NCBI GenBank assembly: GCA_025061865.1
Contig: JANXAA010000022.1
Location: forward strand, 1-13,618
Source of the DNA: Acidobacteriota bacterium
Lineage (GTDB): Bacteria > Acidobacteriota > HRBIN11
DNA length: 13,618 nucleotides
Reading direction: 5' to 3'
The notes under the pieces were generated by a model that saw only the letters and a program-made list of their open reading frames with translations, was not told the DNA's origin and made no database searches. Of this stretch, positions 7,578-13,381 are shown one piece after another (the first letter of the stretch is position 1; every line of letters begins with the position of its first letter). The translations under genes were made by a program, and so were the position numbers.

Positions 7578-8306
7578 TCAGAGGGGCGACCGCCAGGCGT
7601 TCAGGAAGGACGGGACCGGTCGTACGTCGGGAGGCGGCCCGGGACAGGGCACTCCGGCCGCCTCGACCCATTCGACCCCTGGAAGACCAAAGACGGCCTG
7701 AAAGCATTCCGCATACACCTGGGCCACGACCGGAAGTGGCGGGCAAGCCGGTCCGACCAGCCGCGCTAGGCTCGTCACGGGGTCCGGCAGGCCACAGGGA
7801 ACGATCCAGTCAAAGGCCGTCAGGTCCGGGGCCACGTTGAAGGCAAACCCATGATAGGTGACCCACCGGGCGACCCGGATGCCGATGGCCGCAATCTTTG
7901 CCCCGCCGACCCAGACGCCCGTCTTGCCAGGCCACCGACCGGCCAAGAGGCCGTATCGACCGCAGAGTTCGATCAGGCTGTCTTCCAGAAGACGCAGGTA
8001 GCGGTGCACGTCCCGGCCGAATTCGTTGAGGTCCAGGACGGGATATCCGACCAACTGACCCGGCCCATGATAGGTCACCTTTCCACCCCGGCCGACCTGC
8101 CATATTTCAATGCCTGCCTGGGCCAGCCCCTCGGGCGACTGTCGAAAGAGGTCCCAGCCCCCGCCGGTCCCGACGGTCACGACGGGGTCGTGCTCCAGTA
8201 ATAGCAGGGTAGCGTGACGTCTGACCTGTTCGGCCGCCCAGGCCTGCCAGGCGAGACCTTCCCGGTAGCTCCGACGCCCGAGCCAGAACACTGGGAGGAC
8301 CTTCAT
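7578..8306 (-). CDS. lipB: Octanoyltransferase (lipoyl(octanoyl) transferase)
   Basis: LipB transfers octanoyl from acyl carrier protein to the lipoyl domains of 2-oxoacid dehydrogenases and the glycine cleavage H protein. It is the first step of cytoplasmic lipoate assembly. The 242 residues show the family core RGGKVTYHGPGQLVGYPVLDL (73-93). GGAKIAAIGIRV (134-145) carries the conserved Lys137, WVTYHGFAFNV follows at 148-158, and the catalytic Cys171 sits in VPCGLPD. The length is normal for the family. A proline-rich tail from about 210 is less conserved. The ATG at 8306 has only a weak AGGG in front. It lies 43 bases after the meaB stop on the same strand, so co-transcription is likely. 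LipA, the usual partner, is not in the window. Confidence 0.95.
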   Translation of the reverse strand: MKVLPVFWLGRRSYREGLAWQAWAAEQVRRHATLLLLEHDPVVTVGTGGGWDLFRQSPEGLAQAGIEIWQVGRGGKVTYHGPGQLVGYPVLDLNEFGRDVHRYLRLLEDSLIELCGRYGLLAGRWPGKTGVWVGGAKIAAIGIRVARWVTYHGFAFNVAPDLTAFDWIVPCGLPDPVTSLARLVGPACPPLPVVAQVYAECFQAVFGLPGVEWVEAAGVPCPGPPPDVRPVPSFLNAWRSPL

Positions 8307-8349
8307 GGTTTCCCTGCTTCTTCTATATCCGGACGGGGCGCCTGCACCC

Positions 8350-9288
8350 CTACTTTCCCCCGAAACGTTCGATCAGGGCCATCGCCGCCGAGTAGGGGTC
8401 CAGGGTCCCGGCGGCGATGGCCTGGATCCATTCTTGGACCTGGGGGTCATCCAGACGAGTCTCGACGCTCTGCATGACCAGGGCCCGCACGGCCTCAGTC
8501 AATCGCAGAAAGGCATATTGCTGACGGCGCCGGTCCCACTCGCCGGACCGTTCCAGGAAGGCCCGGTGTTCCCACAAGGCCCGGACTAACTCGTCGAGAC
8601 CCGCCCCCCGGGTCGCATCCGTCAGGACGATGGGCGGTCGCCAGGGCCGGGCCTGCGGAGCCAGGCTGAGGACATTCCGAAGCTCCTGCCGCATGCGCTC
8701 CGCATCGCCCCGGTCCTTCTTGTTGATTACGAAGACGTGGGCGATCTCCATCAGACCCGCCTTGAGGGCCTGGACTTCATCCCCGAGACCGGGCATCAGG
8801 ACGAGCAGGACTGTGTGGGCCACGCGGGCGACGTCGGTCTCGTCCTGCCCGACACCGACCGTCTCGACTAGGATGACTTCCATTCCGTAAGAGTCCATCA
8901 GGTCGACGATGTCCAGGGTCGAACGGGAGAGGCCTCCCATCTGGCCACGCGTGGCCACGCTTCGGATGAACACCCCGGGGTCACCCTCGTGGTCCTGCAT
9001 GCGGATACGGTCCCCCAGGATGGCCCCGCCCGTGAAGGGACTCGTCGGGTCGACAGCGATGACCCCGACCGTCCGACCCTCGGACCGAAGGGCCCGAATC
9101 AAATGATTGATGAGGCTACTCTTGCCTACGCCGGCCGGTCCCGTCACGCCGATGACCCAGGCCCGACCGGTCCGGTGGTAGACCTGCTTCAGGACTTCTC
9201 GGCCGACCTCGGGGGCGTCGTCCAGCCACCGGATGACCCGGGCCAGGGACCGCACGTCGCCGAGTCCGACGATCTCTGAAGGCCGCAT
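8350..9288 (-). CDS. meaB: MeaB/ArgK-type GTPase, methylmalonyl-CoA mutase chaperone
   Basis: This G3E-family GTPase loads and protects adenosylcobalamin in methylmalonyl-CoA mutase. Counting from ATG 9288 the protein has 312 residues. Walker A GPAGVGKSS is at 50-58. VDPTSPFTGGAILGDRIRM (79-97), ETVGVGQDETDV (142-153) and the guanine-specificity motif NKKD (189-192) follow in the usual order. A start at ATG 9339 would add 17 residues but has no Shine-Dalgarno sequence. That stretch matches an intergenic repeat seen at 7548-7561 in 13 of 14 bases, so it is probably not coding. ATG 9288 is preceded by GAGGG at a distance of 6. No mutase gene is visible in the window, so the client enzyme must be elsewhere. 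The gene lies 43 bases before lipB. Confidence 0.9.
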   Translation of the reverse strand: MRPSEIVGLGDVRSLARVIRWLDDAPEVGREVLKQVYHRTGRAWVIGVTGPAGVGKSSLINHLIRALRSEGRTVGVIAVDPTSPFTGGAILGDRIRMQDHEGDPGVFIRSVATRGQMGGLSRSTLDIVDLMDSYGMEVILVETVGVGQDETDVARVAHTVLLVLMPGLGDEVQALKAGLMEIAHVFVINKKDRGDAERMRQELRNVLSLAPQARPWRPPIVLTDATRGAGLDELVRALWEHRAFLERSGEWDRRRQQYAFLRLTEAVRALVMQSVETRLDDPQVQEWIQAIAAGTLDPYSAAMALIERFGGK

Positions 9289-9311
9289 CTCCTTCCCTCG
9301 GGCCTGTCTAA

Positions 9312-9351
9312 GCAATTCAGGAGTTAGGTAAGGGGCCATAGGTGATAGGGC
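9312..9351. repeat. Short degenerate repeats around the alternative meaB start
   Basis: The 14-mer at 9312-9325 is the reverse complement, with one mismatch, of bases 7548-7561. ATAGGTG and ATAGGGC are adjacent heptamers at 9338-9351 and include the alternative ATG of meaB at 9339. This looks like an intergenic repeat and not coding sequence, and supports the shorter MeaB start. Confidence 0.45.
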
Positions 9352-9375
9352 GTGGAGTCAAGAGCGAATGCAGGC

Positions 9376-9840
9376 CTAACGCCGTTTCCTCGGGGGTCCG
9401 TCCGTCGGTGCCCGCCGCAGGCGTTCTCTCCGGGGCGGTGTCAGACCCAAAGGTCGTATGCGGGGCTTGACGGACCACCGAAAGCGGAGCCGCCGCCCGT
9501 CCTGAACGTCGGCGACTTCCTGGAGGAATCGTCGGACCTGGTCTTCCAGCTCGGGCACCCGAATGCCCCATACGACGTCCGGGCATCGGCCCAGATACCC
9601 CAGGACCCGCTCCAGTAGATGACGCACGCCGTTCCATTCCTGACGGTCTGCATGGATCAGGGCGGCGTCGATCTGGATGAGGGCCTTCATGAAGGACCGG
9701 ACCGGCTCTTCAGCAGTCCGCCAGACCTCTTCCCAGGCCTCGTGGGAATCCCAGTACCGACCATGCCAGTAGCGCTCCAGGCCTTGCCGGAAGGCCTCAG
9801 GCCACGACAGGACACCTGCGACATCCTTATGGTCGATCAT
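9376..9840 (-). CDS. DUF309 domain protein of unknown function
   Basis: The 154 residues carry the DUF309 hallmark YWDSHEAWEEVWR at 29-41. LIQIDAALIH follows at 54-63, then a helix rich in Leu and Arg. The domain is a small alpha-helical fold with a conserved His-Glu pair (His33, Glu34) that could bind a metal or ligand; its biochemical role is not known. The C-terminal 30 residues are strongly basic (PPRRERLRRAP and GPPRKRR) and look disordered, which might allow nucleic-acid binding, though this is only an inference. The ATG at 9840 has no clear ribosome binding site. The stop lies 87 bases before the preferred meaB start, so it probably belongs to the same transcript as meaB and lipB. Confidence 0.85.
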   Translation of the reverse strand: MIDHKDVAGVLSWPEAFRQGLERYWHGRYWDSHEAWEEVWRTAEEPVRSFMKALIQIDAALIHADRQEWNGVRHLLERVLGYLGRCPDVVWGIRVPELEDQVRRFLQEVADVQDGRRLRFRWSVKPRIRPLGLTPPRRERLRRAPTDGPPRKRR

Positions 9841-9952
9841 ACAAGGCCACTACAGACCTCAGACCTTAGGGTGCCACCGGAATCCGGGACCTCCGAGGCC
9901 GGTCCGGAGCCCGCTATCTTTAGGACATGGCACTCGGGACTCAGGACCTTTC
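9841..9952. other. Gap between kdsC and the DUF309 gene, with an imperfect hairpin
   Basis: CTCCG at 9891-9895 pairs with CGGAG at 9905-9909, and flanking GGG/CCC extend it imperfectly. No T-tract follows on either strand, so it is not a standard terminator. Two adjacent heptamers, ACTCGGG and ACTCAGG, lie at 9932-9945. I see no convincing promoter for the downstream minus-strand genes. Confidence 0.35.
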
Positions 9953-10483
9953 CTATTCATCCCCGTCGATCGGGGCTTCCCCTTGAAGGACCCGCCGGGC
10001 CACGTCGGCCAGCCGGACACCTCGCCGTTCCAAGAGATGCTCGATGGCCGCCCGGACAGCCCCTTGACCGCCAGGGACGGGGGCGACCCAATCGGCAAGG
10101 TCCCGAATTGCGGCCGGAGCGTCCAAGACGGTCATCCGGTAGCCGACGACCGCAAAGGCCGGTAGGTCCTGCACGTCGTCGCCCATGAAAGCCATCTCGG
10201 CGAGCGAGACGCCGTGGCGAGCCGCGATGTCCCGCAAGACGGCTTCCTTGTGGGCCACGCCCAGATGGATTTCCTGGACATCGAGTTCCTGCATCCGCCG
10301 GCGGACGGCCGGGTCGGCCCGGCCAGAGACGACAGCGATGGAGAGACCCGCTCGGGGCGCCAAGACGATGGCCGAGCCGTCTCGGATGTGGAAAGCCCGT
10401 AGGACCTGACCGTCGTCGCCATAATATAGGCGACCGTCCGTCAAGACGCCGTCCACGTCTAGGACCAACCACCGGATGAGCAT
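9953..10483 (-). CDS. kdsC: 3-deoxy-D-manno-octulosonate 8-phosphate phosphatase (KdsC), HAD family
   Basis: KdsC removes phosphate from KDO-8-phosphate to give Kdo, the sugar joining lipid A to the LPS core. The 176 residues begin MLIRWLVLDVDGVLTDG, with the nucleophile Asp9 and general acid Asp11 of HAD phosphatases. FHIRDG, the motif II serine in VVSGR, the motif III lysine in HKEAVL and the metal-binding MGDDVQDLP follow. The length and lack of a large cap domain match KdsC. The start at 10483 has GGAG seven bases upstream; an upstream ATG at 10552 would read through a tandem repeat and is rejected. A relative acting on another nonulosonate is possible. The gene implies an LPS-bearing outer membrane. 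It lies 112 bases upstream of the DUF309 gene on the same strand. Confidence 0.9.
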   Translation of the reverse strand: MLIRWLVLDVDGVLTDGRLYYGDDGQVLRAFHIRDGSAIVLAPRAGLSIAVVSGRADPAVRRRMQELDVQEIHLGVAHKEAVLRDIAARHGVSLAEMAFMGDDVQDLPAFAVVGYRMTVLDAPAAIRDLADWVAPVPGGQGAVRAAIEHLLERRGVRLADVARRVLQGEAPIDGDE

Positions 10484-10490
10484 GGATACG

Positions 10491-10494
10491 CTCC
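10491..10494 (-). promoter_or_regulatory. Ribosome binding site that sets the kdsC start
   Basis: GGAG on the minus strand lies 7 bases before the ATG at 10483. It favours this start over the upstream ATG at 10552. Confidence 0.65.
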
Positions 10495-10500
10495 GAGGTA

Positions 10501-10542
10501 CAGGATGCAGGATCCAGAGTGCAGAATGCAAGATGCAGGATG
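10501..10542. repeat. Degenerate tandem repeat, six 7-bp units
   Basis: Six consecutive heptamers can be read: CAGGATG, CAGGATC, CAGAGTG, CAGAATG, CAAGATG and CAGGATG. The block lies just upstream of the kdsC ribosome binding site. Related units in the opposite orientation (CATCCCA, TATCCCG) occur at 3933-3953. Such heptanucleotide repeats are known from several bacterial groups as non-coding intergenic repeats. In one minus-strand frame it would add spurious residues to KdsC. Confidence 0.75.
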
Positions 10543-10553
10543 CGGGCTCCAAA

Positions 10554-10573
10554 CCCCGCTCGCTAAAGCGGGG
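10554..10573. repeat. REP-like hairpin, 7-bp stem
   Basis: CCCCGCT at 10554-10560 pairs perfectly with AGCGGGG at 10567-10573 across a 6-base loop. There is no T-tract on either side. The form resembles REP palindromes or the end hairpins of IS200/IS605-type elements, but no transposase is present. Confidence 0.55.
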
Positions 10574-10600
10574 CGTCTAGACATGGGCCACGGGGTCCCG

Positions 10601-10666
10601 GGCGCCAGGTGACAGGCTAAGCAATCCCGGACCGCACCTCTGGCGCCTGGAGTCCAATGGCCATTG
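10601..10666. promoter_or_regulatory. Inverted repeats upstream of the tRNA-Thr promoter
   Basis: GGCGCCAG at 10601-10608 pairs with CTGGCGCC at 10640-10647. A perfect 12-bp palindrome, CAATGGCCATTG, lies at 10655-10666 and ends one base before the -35 hexamer. AAGCAAT at 10619-10625 is complementary to ATTGCTT at 10663-10669. The palindrome is well placed for a repressor or activator; no factor can be named. Confidence 0.4.
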
Positions 10667-10667
10667 C

Positions 10668-10696
10668 TTGCGGCATTCGGGGCGAATGCCTAAAAT
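10668..10696 (+). promoter_or_regulatory. Sigma70-like promoter of the tRNA-Thr/ferredoxin unit
   Basis: TTGCGG at 10668-10673 and TAAAAT at 10691-10696 are separated by exactly 17 bases. The -10 matches the consensus at five of six positions and the -35 begins with TTG. Transcription would start about 10 bases before the tRNA at 10715. The spacer contains the perfect dyad GGCATTC/GAATGCC (10672-10678 with 10684-10690), which could be an operator. Confidence 0.7.
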
Positions 10697-10714
10697 ACTA
10701 CCCGGCGTCGCCGA

Positions 10715-10790
10715 GCCGGCGTAGCTCAGCCGGTAGAGCGGCTGATTCGTAATCAGCAGGTCGCCGGTTCGAGTCCGGCCGCCGGCTCCA
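10715..10790 (+). tRNA. tRNA-Thr (anticodon CGT), CCA encoded
   Basis: The 76 bases fold into a complete cloverleaf. The acceptor GCCGGCG pairs with CGCCGGC (10780-10786). The D-arm is GCTC/GAGC with a GG-containing loop. The anticodon stem GCTGA/TCAGC encloses the loop TTCGTAA, placing anticodon CGT at 10748-10750. The T-arm is GCCGG/CCGGC with the loop TTCGAGT. The discriminator base is T and CCA is encoded at 10788-10790. CGT reads the threonine codon ACG. The gene sits between a good promoter and the ferredoxin gene, whose Shine-Dalgarno sequence begins on the last base of CCA. Confidence 0.97.
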
Positions 10791-10794
10791 GGAG
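10790..10794 (+). promoter_or_regulatory. Ferredoxin ribosome binding site overlapping the tRNA 3' end
   Basis: AGGAG lies 6 bases before the ferredoxin ATG at 10801. Its first A is also the final A of the tRNA CCA. Maturation of the tRNA 3' end would therefore cut at or inside the ribosome binding site, leaving GGAG at the extreme 5' end of the downstream RNA. Confidence 0.75.
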
Positions 10795-10800
10795 TCGTCG

Positions 10801-11181
10801 ATGGCTGATCGGGTGATCCAGCGGAAGAAGAAGCCCATTCAACTAGCGGTCGTGGACCAGGCCGGATGTACGGGGTGCGAGGCCTGCATTCAGTTCTGTC
10901 CGGTCGACTGTATCCTGGTCGTCCCCGGCGAGAGCGGTATCCCGGGACACTATCAGCTCGTCGAGGTCGACTTGGACCGATGTATCGGGTGCACGTTGTG
11001 CGCCAAGTACTGTCCCTGGGAGACTATCTACATGCTCCCTTATGACGAGGCATATGCCCAGGCCCCCCAACTGACCCTCCGTGCCGTCTGGCATCCTGAG
11101 TGGAACGATCGACCCCCCGTCACCGTCGGCCCTCCCGCCGGGGGCGAAAGTGCTCTTGTCGGGTCGACGGCTGAACCATGA
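10801..11181 (+). CDS. Ferredoxin with two [4Fe-4S] clusters
   Basis: This small cytoplasmic electron carrier has 126 residues. Two cluster motifs are plain: Cys23-x2-Cys26-x2-Cys29-x3-Cys33-Pro, and Cys61-x2-Cys64-x2-Cys67-x3-Cys71-Pro. In a bacterial 2[4Fe-4S] ferredoxin each cluster uses three cysteines from one motif and the last of the other. An extra Cys37 follows the first motif (CPVDC), where alanine is usual. About 28 residues separate the two motifs, and the protein has a 50-residue C-terminal tail rich in Pro and Gly, longer than minimal ferredoxins. It is related to the NuoI/electron-bifurcation type of ferredoxin-like subunit. No partner oxidoreductase lies next to it. It is probably transcribed with the tRNA from the promoter at 10668-10696. 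Confidence 0.93.
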   Translation: MADRVIQRKKKPIQLAVVDQAGCTGCEACIQFCPVDCILVVPGESGIPGHYQLVEVDLDRCIGCTLCAKYCPWETIYMLPYDEAYAQAPQLTLRAVWHPEWNDRPPVTVGPPAGGESALVGSTAEP

Positions 11182-11403
11182 AGAAAGCCTTTCCGCTGCC
11201 TGAAAACGGCAGGCCCCCAGAAGGTAGGGTGTCCCCGGGGGCGACGGTATGACGACGTGATGAGCCACCGGCCCAGCAAAGGGCTCTCCCTGAGGCCGGA
11301 TAAGGTTGACCCGCTACCCATCACTCTATTAAGGGCCCTTTCCTCTTGCGTCCCTGCATAGCTTTCGGTAAATTGGGCTTGTGAATCGCGCAGGGCGGTG
11401 TCT
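11182..11403 (+). other. Hairpin-rich region between the ferredoxin and mglB genes
   Basis: Three inverted repeats follow one another: CTGCC/GGCAG (11196-11200 with 11208-11212), GCCCCC/GGGGGC (11213-11218 with 11237-11242) and CCGGCC/GGCCGG (11268-11273 with 11294-11299). GAGCC at 11262-11266 can alternatively pair with GGCTC at 11282-11286, which would break the third stem. There is no T-tract after the first hairpins, so simple termination of the ferredoxin transcript is not shown. They lie upstream of the likely mglB promoter, so they would belong to the ferredoxin 3' end unless transcription reads through. I could not match the region to a riboswitch class from memory. Confidence 0.4.
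11346..11374 (+). promoter_or_regulatory. Probable sigma70-like promoter of mglBA
   Basis: TTGCGT at 11346-11351 and TAAATT at 11369-11374 are separated by exactly 17 bases. The spacing and sequence resemble the tRNA promoter at 10668-10696 (TTGCGG and TAAAAT). Transcription would begin about 20-25 bases before the mglB ATG. Confidence 0.5.
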
Positions 11404-11934
11404 ATGATGGGTTTTGACTTCGTACTTTACGAGCAGGACTACGACCAAATCCAGCAGGTCCTGCATCGCTTAAAGGAGGGCGCCAACGCTCAGATGGTCT
11501 TCCTGATCGATCGAAACGGCTCGATGGTCGCTTTCCAGGGGGACACAGAAAACATCGACACGACGTCCTTTGCTTCCTTAGCGGCCGGCAACGTCGCCGC
11601 CACCGAAAGCTTGGCTCGTCTGCTGGGAGAGCGAGAGTTCAACGTCCTCTATCATGAGGGGGCCGGCCAGAATATCCACATGTCTCTAATCAGCCAGCGG
11701 GTCATCTTAGTCGTCATCTTCTCGAACAAGTCGGCCCTGGGCCTGGTCCGCCTACGAGTCAAGCAGGCGGCGAACGAGCTGGAACGGATCTTCACCAGCC
11801 TCATGGAGAAACTCGAGCGCGACCGAGAGCTGATCGGTGCCTCCCTGAATCAGTTCGCCGAGATCACCGACGAGGACATCGACGCCCTGTTCGGGGGTCC
11901 CGAGAGTGAGCGGGACCGCGGCCGACCTCGATAG
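11404..11934 (+). CDS. mglB: MglB, roadblock/LC7 GTPase-activating protein for MglA
   Basis: MglB is a homodimeric roadblock-fold protein that speeds GTP hydrolysis by MglA and helps restrict it to one cell pole in gliding bacteria. From ATG 11404 the protein has 176 residues, slightly longer than the Myxococcus protein. A roadblock domain spans about 8-120 (AQMVFLIDRNGSMVAFQG, then the SLAAGNVAATESLARLLGE helix and VILVVIFSNKSALGLVRLRV). A long C-terminal helix and the tail EITDEDIDALF (153-163) are typical of MglB partners. ATG 11407 and GTG 11398 are alternative starts; AGGG at 11392-11395 best fits 11404. mglA follows after 19 bases. Assignment rests on domain pattern plus the adjacent mglA. 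Confidence 0.92.
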   Translation: MMGFDFVLYEQDYDQIQQVLHRLKEGANAQMVFLIDRNGSMVAFQGDTENIDTTSFASLAAGNVAATESLARLLGEREFNVLYHEGAGQNIHMSLISQRVILVVIFSNKSALGLVRLRVKQAANELERIFTSLMEKLERDRELIGASLNQFAEITDEDIDALFGGPESERDRGRPR

Positions 11935-11953
11935 TGACGGCGGGTGAAGGAAA

Positions 11954-12553
11954 ATGGTATTCATCAACTACGCCGCCCGAGAGATCAACGTCAAGATCGT
12001 ATACTACGGTCCAGGTCTGGGCGGGAAGACGACGAACCTACAGTACATTTACGAGCGGACGAGTCCTGACCAGAAGGGTAAGCTCATCTCCCTGGCGACC
12101 GAGACGGAGCGGACGCTTTTCTTCGACTTTCTCCCGCTGGACCTCGGGACGGTCAAGGGCTTTCGGATTCGGTTCCATCTGTACACCGTCCCGGGTCAGG
12201 TTTTTTATGACGCTTCTCGGAAGTTAATTCTAAAAGGGGCCGACGGCGTCGTGTTCGTGGCCGACTCCCAGCGGGAGCGAATGGATGCCAATATCGAGAG
12301 CCTCAACAACTTGAAGGTCAACCTCCGGGAGAACGGTTTGGACATCCGGACGATCCCCTATGTCCTGCAGCTCAACAAGCGGGACTTGCCCTCGGCCGTG
12401 CCGGTCGAGGAAATGCTCCGGGTCCTGCACGTGAAGGGGGAGCCCGTCTTCGAAGCCGTGGCGACCCGGGGCATCGGAGTCTTCGAGACTCTTAAGACCA
12501 TCGCTCGCTTGGTCTTACAAGAACTGAAGAAGACGACCCATGCCATGGGGTAA
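11954..12553 (+). CDS. mglA: MglA, Ras-like polarity GTPase
   Basis: MglA is a small cytoplasmic GTPase that marks the leading pole and drives motility or polarity machinery when GTP-bound. The 199 residues open with MVFINYAAREINVKIVYYG, close to the Myxococcus protein as I recall it. The P-loop GPGLGGKTT is at 19-27. The intrinsic arginine-finger position Arg53 lies in TETERTLFFDF. Switch II TVPGQ (78-82) carries Gln82, where Ras has DxxG; this TVPG form is diagnostic of the MglA group. KLILKGADGVVFVADSQ and the guanine-specificity motif NKRD (141-144) follow. All catalytic residues are present. AAGGAA sits very close to the ATG. In species without gliding, MglA may serve cell polarity or type IV pili, so its output here is uncertain. 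Confidence 0.96.
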   Translation: MVFINYAAREINVKIVYYGPGLGGKTTNLQYIYERTSPDQKGKLISLATETERTLFFDFLPLDLGTVKGFRIRFHLYTVPGQVFYDASRKLILKGADGVVFVADSQRERMDANIESLNNLKVNLRENGLDIRTIPYVLQLNKRDLPSAVPVEEMLRVLHVKGEPVFEAVATRGIGVFETLKTIARLVLQELKKTTHAMG

Positions 12554-12565
12554 GGGTCGGCGACG

Positions 12566-13381
12566 ATGAACCCGGTATATGACTTGGAACCCCCGGAGTG
12601 GCGAGATTATTCGGATGCGGAGCTGAAGGTTCGCATCGACCCCTGTCGTCTGCCCCGTCATATCGCCGTGATCATGGACGGCAACGGTCGGTGGGCGCAG
12701 GCCCGGGGTCTTCCCCGGGTCAGCGGCCATCGGGCGGGCATTCAGTCCGTCCGGGAGACGGTCGAGGGGGCCGCCGAGCTGGGCGTCCCGGTCCTCACGC
12801 TTTTTGCCTTCTCGACGGAAAACTGGCGGCGGCCCAGGGACCAGGTCGATGCCCTCATGGACTTACTGGTCGAGTATGTCGACCGGGAGATCGGGACCCT
12901 CCTCAAGAACGACATCCGGTTCATTCCTATCGGGCGTCTGTTTCAGCTCCCGCCTCATGTGCAAGCCAAGCTGGCCTGGGCCCAGGACCAGACGGCCCGG
13001 GGTCGGGGCCTGCTGTTCCTGATCGCCTTGAGTTACAGCGGTCGGGTCGACGTCGTCGATGCCGTCCGGTCGATCGCCCGGCAGGTCCAGGCTGGCTGTC
13101 TTTCGCCCGACTGCATCGACGAGCAGGTCATCGCCGCCCATCTTTATACTCGGGAGGTCCCGGACCCGGACCTGCTGATCCGGACGAGCGGGGAGCTTCG
13201 GATCAGCAACTTCATGCTGTGGCAACTGGCATACACGGAACTTTGGTTCACGCCCATTTATTGGCCGGACTTTCGAAAGCGCCACCTATACATGGCGATT
13301 TTGGACTTTCAGCGGCGGGAGCGCCGCTACGGCACGGTCCCCTCTACGCCGGAACCTGTCTCCTCGGGTACGTTTTCGTGA
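12566..13381 (+). CDS. uppS: Isoprenyl transferase, undecaprenyl diphosphate synthase type
   Basis: UppS adds isopentenyl units in cis to farnesyl diphosphate, making the lipid carrier for peptidoglycan and LPS. The 271 residues are slightly longer than the usual 240-260, with an N-terminal extension of about 30. HIAVIMDGNGRWA has the catalytic Asp38. GHRAG, FAFSTENW (80-87), RTSGELRISNF (206-216) and ELWFTPIYWPDF (225-236) are all family motifs. The normally conserved NYGGR appears as SYSGR (156-160), which might alter chain length or substrate contacts. The gene starts 12 bases after mglA with a weak AAGGG, and its stop overlaps the cdsA start as GTGA. The uppS-cdsA order is common in Gram-negative bacteria; having mglBA directly upstream is not part of the usual arrangement. 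Confidence 0.95.
   Translation: MNPVYDLEPPEWRDYSDAELKVRIDPCRLPRHIAVIMDGNGRWAQARGLPRVSGHRAGIQSVRETVEGAAELGVPVLTLFAFSTENWRRPRDQVDALMDLLVEYVDREIGTLLKNDIRFIPIGRLFQLPPHVQAKLAWAQDQTARGRGLLFLIALSYSGRVDVVDAVRSIARQVQAGCLSPDCIDEQVIAAHLYTREVPDPDLLIRTSGELRISNFMLWQLAYTELWFTPIYWPDFRKRHLYMAILDFQRRERRYGTVPSTPEPVSSGTFS

Noticed and set aside
7325..7840. Continuation of the ABC ATPase frame to a 390-residue protein
   Set aside because: After base 7324 the frame becomes low-complexity Gly/Pro/Arg text and overlaps the well-supported lipB gene on the other strand; the true C-terminus is one frame over.
10501..10542. CRISPR array
   Set aside because: Units are only 7 bp with no spacers and no cas genes are nearby.
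10484..10552. N-terminal extension of KdsC by 23 residues
   Set aside because: It would translate the heptamer repeat and precedes the conserved start MLIRWLVLDVDG; the internal ATG has a good ribosome binding site.
11178..11252. 24-codon frame starting in ATGA overlap with the ferredoxin stop
   Set aside because: It has no ribosome binding site, lies within the hairpin region and has no recognisable pattern; a leader peptide cannot be excluded but is not supported.
11182..11403. Known riboswitch or small RNA such as cobalamin, c-di-GMP, glycine or SRP RNA
   Set aside because: None of the conserved core motifs of these classes could be found by eye.
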